A stretch of 35,224 nucleotides of DNA from a virus. Positions 32,162 to 35,224 of this stretch are shown here, piece by piece. The DNA lies in the IMG/VR virus record IMGVR_UViG_3300034190_000172, positions 1 through 35,224 of that record. One strand, 5' to 3'. Within the stretch, counting starts at the first letter, position 1; each line of letters opens with the position of its first letter. The position numbers and the translations under genes are program-made. Under the pieces are notes generated by a model, which saw only the letters and a program-made list of their open reading frames with translations, searched no databases and was not told the DNA's origin.

Positions 32162-32220
32162 GCGGGGGGAGTCGCAGAGGTTGCGCTCTCCTCCTCTGTT
32201 CTCCCTGCTTTACTTTTATT
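32162..32220 (+). terminator. Strong terminator downstream of the capsid gene
   Basis: Outer arms 32162-32170 and 32200-32208 pair over nine bases with two G-U pairs. A three-base bulge (32171-32173) separates them from an inner stem, 32174-32180 with 32193-32199, closing a 12-base loop. The stem is followed by TTTACTTTTATT. It lies 21 bases after the capsid stop, the position of T-phi after T7 gene 10, and probably limits transcription of the genes beyond. Confidence 0.8.
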
Positions 32221-32245
32221 AACACCTCCCAATTGGATAGCAAAC

Positions 32246-32569
32246 ATGAGTGATTTTAAAGACGCTTTCATGAGCAAACAACTTTTAAACGCTGAATCTG
32301 ACTTCATCGACATGGATGATAAAAACTTCACCATGAAAAGTGAGCAGGTTATTCCCAGCGCATTTATAGATGATCTACGAGATCAAAGATACGCATCACA
32401 CGATAGCCGTGAAGGAAACTTTATGAAGGTCGCAAGTATTCCCGTGGTTATACACGAGAAGTGGCTTCGTGAAGGTTTCGATTTATTCAAAGAAAAACAC
32501 AAGACCGTACTAGCGAAACTCAAGTCAGAAAACCTTGATGCATTTATCGCTACCGATAAGAAACTCTAG
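32246..32569 (+). CDS. Hypothetical protein between capsid and adaptor genes
   Basis: This 107-residue acidic N-terminus and a basic, helical C-terminus (FMKVASIPVVIHEKWLREGFDLF) resemble small proteins seen near capsid genes in several podovirus and other phage genomes. It is located between the capsid terminator and the gp11-like gene. No motif gives a function; a minor head or connector part is possible. Confidence 0.7.
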   Translation: MSDFKDAFMSKQLLNAESDFIDMDDKNFTMKSEQVIPSAFIDDLRDQRYASHDSREGNFMKVASIPVVIHEKWLREGFDLFKEKHKTVLAKLKSENLDAFIATDKKL

Positions 32570-32581
32570 TAGGAAAACAAT

Positions 32582-33226
32582 ATGAACTACGGCGCAATTA
32601 GGACACATTTTAAAGAGCTACTAAACCGCACAGATATCACTCCAGCCCTAATCACGAAGTTCATTGAACAAGGTAATCTCAGGATCGCTCGTATCTTGCG
32701 TGTACCGGCAATGGAGCATCTTGAGACTTACTCAATGAATTCTGCTGGTACTAAAAAGATAACCATACCTAGTGTGTTTCTTGAAACAATTGATCTATAT
32801 CACAGCGGCGGCAACACCTTAGAGCGTGTACCTATGTCTAAGATGTCTCAGCTACGCTCAAGTGATGTGACTGGTGAACCACGGTATTACACTCGTGTGC
32901 AGGGTGAGTTCTTAATCCACCCATACCCAACATCAGGCACTCTTAGCTTAAGTTACTACGGTGAGTTTGAACCTTTGTATGACAACGGTTTAACTTATGA
33001 TGCAGCTAACGATGACGATAACGAAACAACACTCACGAAGATCGCTCCCGATCTACTTATGTATGCGGCGCTAACTTATGCTGCGATGTATTACTTAGAT
33101 GAACGTGAGCAAGCTTTTGAGACAAAGTACAGAACACTTCTTGGTGAGATACAGTCTCAGGCTGACGACCAAGAGAGTAGCGGCGGTACACAAGTAATAA
33201 ACCCAGCTTATGCATACGAGGATTAA
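32582..33226 (+). CDS. Head-tail adaptor / tail tubular protein A (T7 gp11-like)
   Basis: This is a 214-residue protein. The start YGAIRTHFKELLNRTDITPALITKFIEQGNLRIARILRVP and a C-terminal helix region are the pattern of podovirus adaptor (gatekeeper) proteins; size is close to T7 gp11 (196). It would form the ring joining the portal to the tail nozzle. The gene follows the small capsid-proximal gene, as in T7 where gp11 follows capsid. Here, however, the gp12-like gene is about 18 kb away rather than next to it. Confidence 0.85.
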   Translation: MNYGAIRTHFKELLNRTDITPALITKFIEQGNLRIARILRVPAMEHLETYSMNSAGTKKITIPSVFLETIDLYHSGGNTLERVPMSKMSQLRSSDVTGEPRYYTRVQGEFLIHPYPTSGTLSLSYYGEFEPLYDNGLTYDAANDDDNETTLTKIAPDLLMYAALTYAAMYYLDEREQAFETKYRTLLGEIQSQADDQESSGGTQVINPAYAYED

Positions 33227-33229
33227 CCA

Positions 33230-34669
33230 ATGCCTAGCAGCTTTTTCGTAAACAATGGAGGCACGACCGCAGCACGTTCTACAATTGCTGACGATCTTAC
33301 CGCTTCTTCTAATTCTAAGAGTGACGCACAGAAGCTCGCTATTAACGCTGAAGATGCTCAGTTTACTCTGAGCGATGGAACTACAACTGGTAACTCTGCG
33401 CTACACTACAGCGCAAAGGCAGCAGCATCAGCAACCTCTGCATCAGGCTCAGCGTCAACTGCAACTCAACAAGCTGGTCTTGCTAACGATGCAAAGTTAG
33501 ACGCACAGACTGCTAAGGCAGAAGCGGTTGTAGCATTCGGTGATAGTGTTCAGCTTACAGGTGATCAGACTATTGCAGGTGCTAAGACTTTCTCAGGCAC
33601 AGTGACGGCTGATGGACTGACTGTGGATGGGCTACAAACAATCAACACCTCATCATCAGGGGTGCAACCGCTTTTAACACTACTCCAAGCAAATAACACA
33701 ATTGGAAATTCTTGGGGCATTGATTTTAAAAGGACTACTGGTTCAGCCTCTGAAGACCTTGTGGCAAAAATCCATGCTAATAGAGAAGGTGGCGATGCCA
33801 CTGGAATTACGTTTGGTATTAATAAAGCTGACGGCTCTCTTATTGAAGCAGGTAAGTTTGATTCGTCAGGCAGATGGCTTGTGGGCAAGACTGCACAAGG
33901 TTTAAGTACCGCAGGATTTGAAGTTGAACAGACTGGGCAAACATCAGTTACACAGTCAGGTGCATCGTGCATTAGACTTAATCGTTTAAGTTCTGATGGA
34001 GACATCATTCAACTGCGCAAGGATACTTCACAAGTGGGGAGTATTGGGACGTTGAGTGGGTTTATCTACATTGGCAACGGAGATTGTAATTTACTGTTTA
34101 CTGGTGGCACCGATCAAATGCTACCAGTAGGAACTAATGGTGCTACAAAAGACGGTCAGATTGATCTAGGAAGCCTAGGCAACCGCTTCGACGACATCTA
34201 CGCCACCAACGGCACAATCCAAACATCTGACCGCAACGAAAAGCAAGACATTGCAGAGCTATCTGACGCAGAGCAACGTGTAGCTGTAGCTGCCAAAGGC
34301 TTGCTGCGTAAGTTCCGCTGGAAGGATGCTGTAGCGGAGAAGGGTGACGATGCCCGTATTCACTTTGGTATCATCGCACAGGACTTGCAGGATGCTTTCA
34401 CTGCTGAGAGCTTGGATGCAGGTCGTTACGCAATGTTCATTTCTAGTACTTGGTGGGAGACACAGACTGATGTCCCTGCTGTTGAGGCTGTAGATGAGGT
34501 GCTGGACGAAGACGGCAACGTAGTCACTGAGGCTGTGGAAGCCAATGAAGCCTACACCCGCACAGACACATATGAGACCTTAGAGAAAGCCCCAGAGGGT
34601 GCAACAGAACGCACTCGCCTTGGTGTCCGTTACTCTGAACTCTTAGCTTTTGTTATATCAGCAATTTAA
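33230..34669 (+). CDS. Tail fibre/spike with C-terminal S74 intramolecular chaperone
   Basis: This is a 479-residue protein. N-terminus FFVNNGGTTAARSTIADDLTASSNSKSDAQ and an Ala/Ser-rich coiled coil (about 58-105) would attach and extend the fibre; a QTIAGAKTFSGTVTADGLTVDG shaft repeat follows. The end, from TSDRNEKQDI, is a peptidase S74 chaperone: Ser333 and Lys338 are the self-cleavage pair, followed by HFGIIAQDLQDAF and LGVRYSELLAFVISAI. After folding the trimer, this piece (333-479) should cut itself off. Start context ATTAACCAATG is shared with 13250 and 34688. Confidence 0.9.
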   Translation: MPSSFFVNNGGTTAARSTIADDLTASSNSKSDAQKLAINAEDAQFTLSDGTTTGNSALHYSAKAAASATSASGSASTATQQAGLANDAKLDAQTAKAEAVVAFGDSVQLTGDQTIAGAKTFSGTVTADGLTVDGLQTINTSSSGVQPLLTLLQANNTIGNSWGIDFKRTTGSASEDLVAKIHANREGGDATGITFGINKADGSLIEAGKFDSSGRWLVGKTAQGLSTAGFEVEQTGQTSVTQSGASCIRLNRLSSDGDIIQLRKDTSQVGSIGTLSGFIYIGNGDCNLLFTGGTDQMLPVGTNGATKDGQIDLGSLGNRFDDIYATNGTIQTSDRNEKQDIAELSDAEQRVAVAAKGLLRKFRWKDAVAEKGDDARIHFGIIAQDLQDAFTAESLDAGRYAMFISSTWWETQTDVPAVEAVDEVLDEDGNVVTEAVEANEAYTRTDTYETLEKAPEGATERTRLGVRYSELLAFVISAI

Positions 34670-34687
34670 AATCACAGGAATTAACCA

Positions 34688-34984
34688 ATGGTAAACTTAC
34701 AAGCAGGTTCAATCTTTAAGCCAGCGATGGGCGATGGGTCAAACGGAGTTGTACAAGTCCATACAGATGGCACTAACGATGTTACGTTGTATGGTAGCGT
34801 CGATGGTGTCACCTTCACTTTAATCAAAACATATGCGGTAGACACTGACGTTATCGAAGAGGTAGTCTTGTGTCCATTCCTTGCTATCTCTGCTGACACT
34901 GCTGCGACTGTAGCGGCTGGAAGTTTAGCTACGACTTCACTTGGCGCATCTACTGTTAAACTGGACGAAACTAGAGGGCGATAG
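34688..34984 (+). CDS. Small beta-rich virion protein (probable)
   Basis: This 98-residue protein is made of short beta strands (VVQVHTDGTNDVTLYGSVDGVTFTLIKTY) resembling a small decoration or fibre-associated domain. It follows the S74 fibre with an identical start context, and two bases separate its stop from the next ORF. Function unknown; appendage role inferred from context. Confidence 0.65.
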   Translation: MVNLQAGSIFKPAMGDGSNGVVQVHTDGTNDVTLYGSVDGVTFTLIKTYAVDTDVIEEVVLCPFLAISADTAATVAAGSLATTSLGASTVKLDETRGR

Positions 34985-34986
34985 CC

Positions 34987-35224
34987 ATGCTTAAATCGCT
35001 GATTAAACCGTTAATAGCTACACCCCCTCAAACGATAGTACGCCCGACCTTCATGGCCTCTGTAGTCGCAAGCTCTCTTATAGACTCAATAACTATATAT
35101 AGTGCCACTGTTAACATATACGGAAACATTTATTCAGGGTTTGGCAAAGGCATGGGAAGCTACCACGGCTCAAGAAGTCCATCTACCATTGATCTAGCTG
35201 ATGGTGTTACACACGGTGTTGAAG
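34987..35224 (+). CDS. Start of a further gene, cut by the window edge
   Basis: An ATG at 34987 opens a frame that runs to the end of the window without a stop (79 codons). The visible part has a short helical start, then Ser/Ile/Tyr-rich strands (SVVASSLIDSITIYSATVNIYG) and Gly/Ser-rich turns, which fits a virion surface or fibre protein. Not identified. Confidence 0.6.
   Translation, partial: MLKSLIKPLIATPPQTIVRPTFMASVVASSLIDSITIYSATVNIYGNIYSGFGKGMGSYHGSRSPSTIDLADGVTHGVE

Noticed and set aside
34867-34882. Third copy of the promoter motif (CTTGTGTCCATTCCTT)
   Set aside because: It matches only part of the motif, lies inside a coding region and lacks the GAGATA start element.

Overview
The window is about 35 kb of a tailed double-stranded DNA phage (podovirus type). 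Every supported gene lies on the + strand. It carries a T7-type replication set (single-subunit RNA polymerase, SSB, endonuclease I, primase-helicase, family A DNA polymerase, 5'-3' exonuclease) plus a tyrosine integrase and a B12-dependent ribonucleotide reductase. This combination is most familiar from marine T7-like phages of Proteobacteria and cyanobacteria. The host cannot be read from the sequence. It must supply or take up cobalamin if the reductase is used.

Layout. 1-119: end of an upstream gene and a GNRA hairpin. 120-2073: integrase and small early genes, including a 31-residue membrane peptide. 2092-4627: a probable phage promoter and the RNA polymerase. 4644-10315: small ORF, SSB, endonuclease I, a hairpin, primase-helicase, DNA polymerase, a small overlapping gene and exonuclease. 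10299-12438: DUF3310-type protein and class II reductase. 12439-13249: an 811-base gene-free region holding two interlocked inverted repeats, a second copy of the promoter motif, a 33-bp tandem repeat and other boxes. 13250-25642: tail fibre, tail nozzle, two small proteins, a repeat-rich internal protein, a second internal protein and a 1781-residue ejection/polyvalent protein with a zinc-protease motif. 25639-34669: terminase small and large subunits, portal, two small genes, scaffold, SU10-type capsid, a strong terminator, a small gene, the gp11-like adaptor and a fibre with an S74 chaperone. 34688-35224: two small or partial virion genes. No holin, endolysin or spanin is visible; these are probably outside the window.

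How it works together. The phage RNA polymerase probably reads from the motif in front of its own gene and from the copy in the large intergenic region, giving a replication transcript and a late transcript. The late gene order matches the cyclic order of T7 but is opened between the gp11-like and gp12-like genes. The capsid, portal and terminase look unlike those of T7, so the genome is a mosaic. Compared with T7, the DNA polymerase has lost most of the thioredoxin-binding loop and the helicase has lost its acidic tail, which suggests a replisome held together differently. The integrase implies a temperate or formerly temperate lifestyle. The Tyr at the position equivalent to E. coli Pol I 762 is more often associated with virulent phages.
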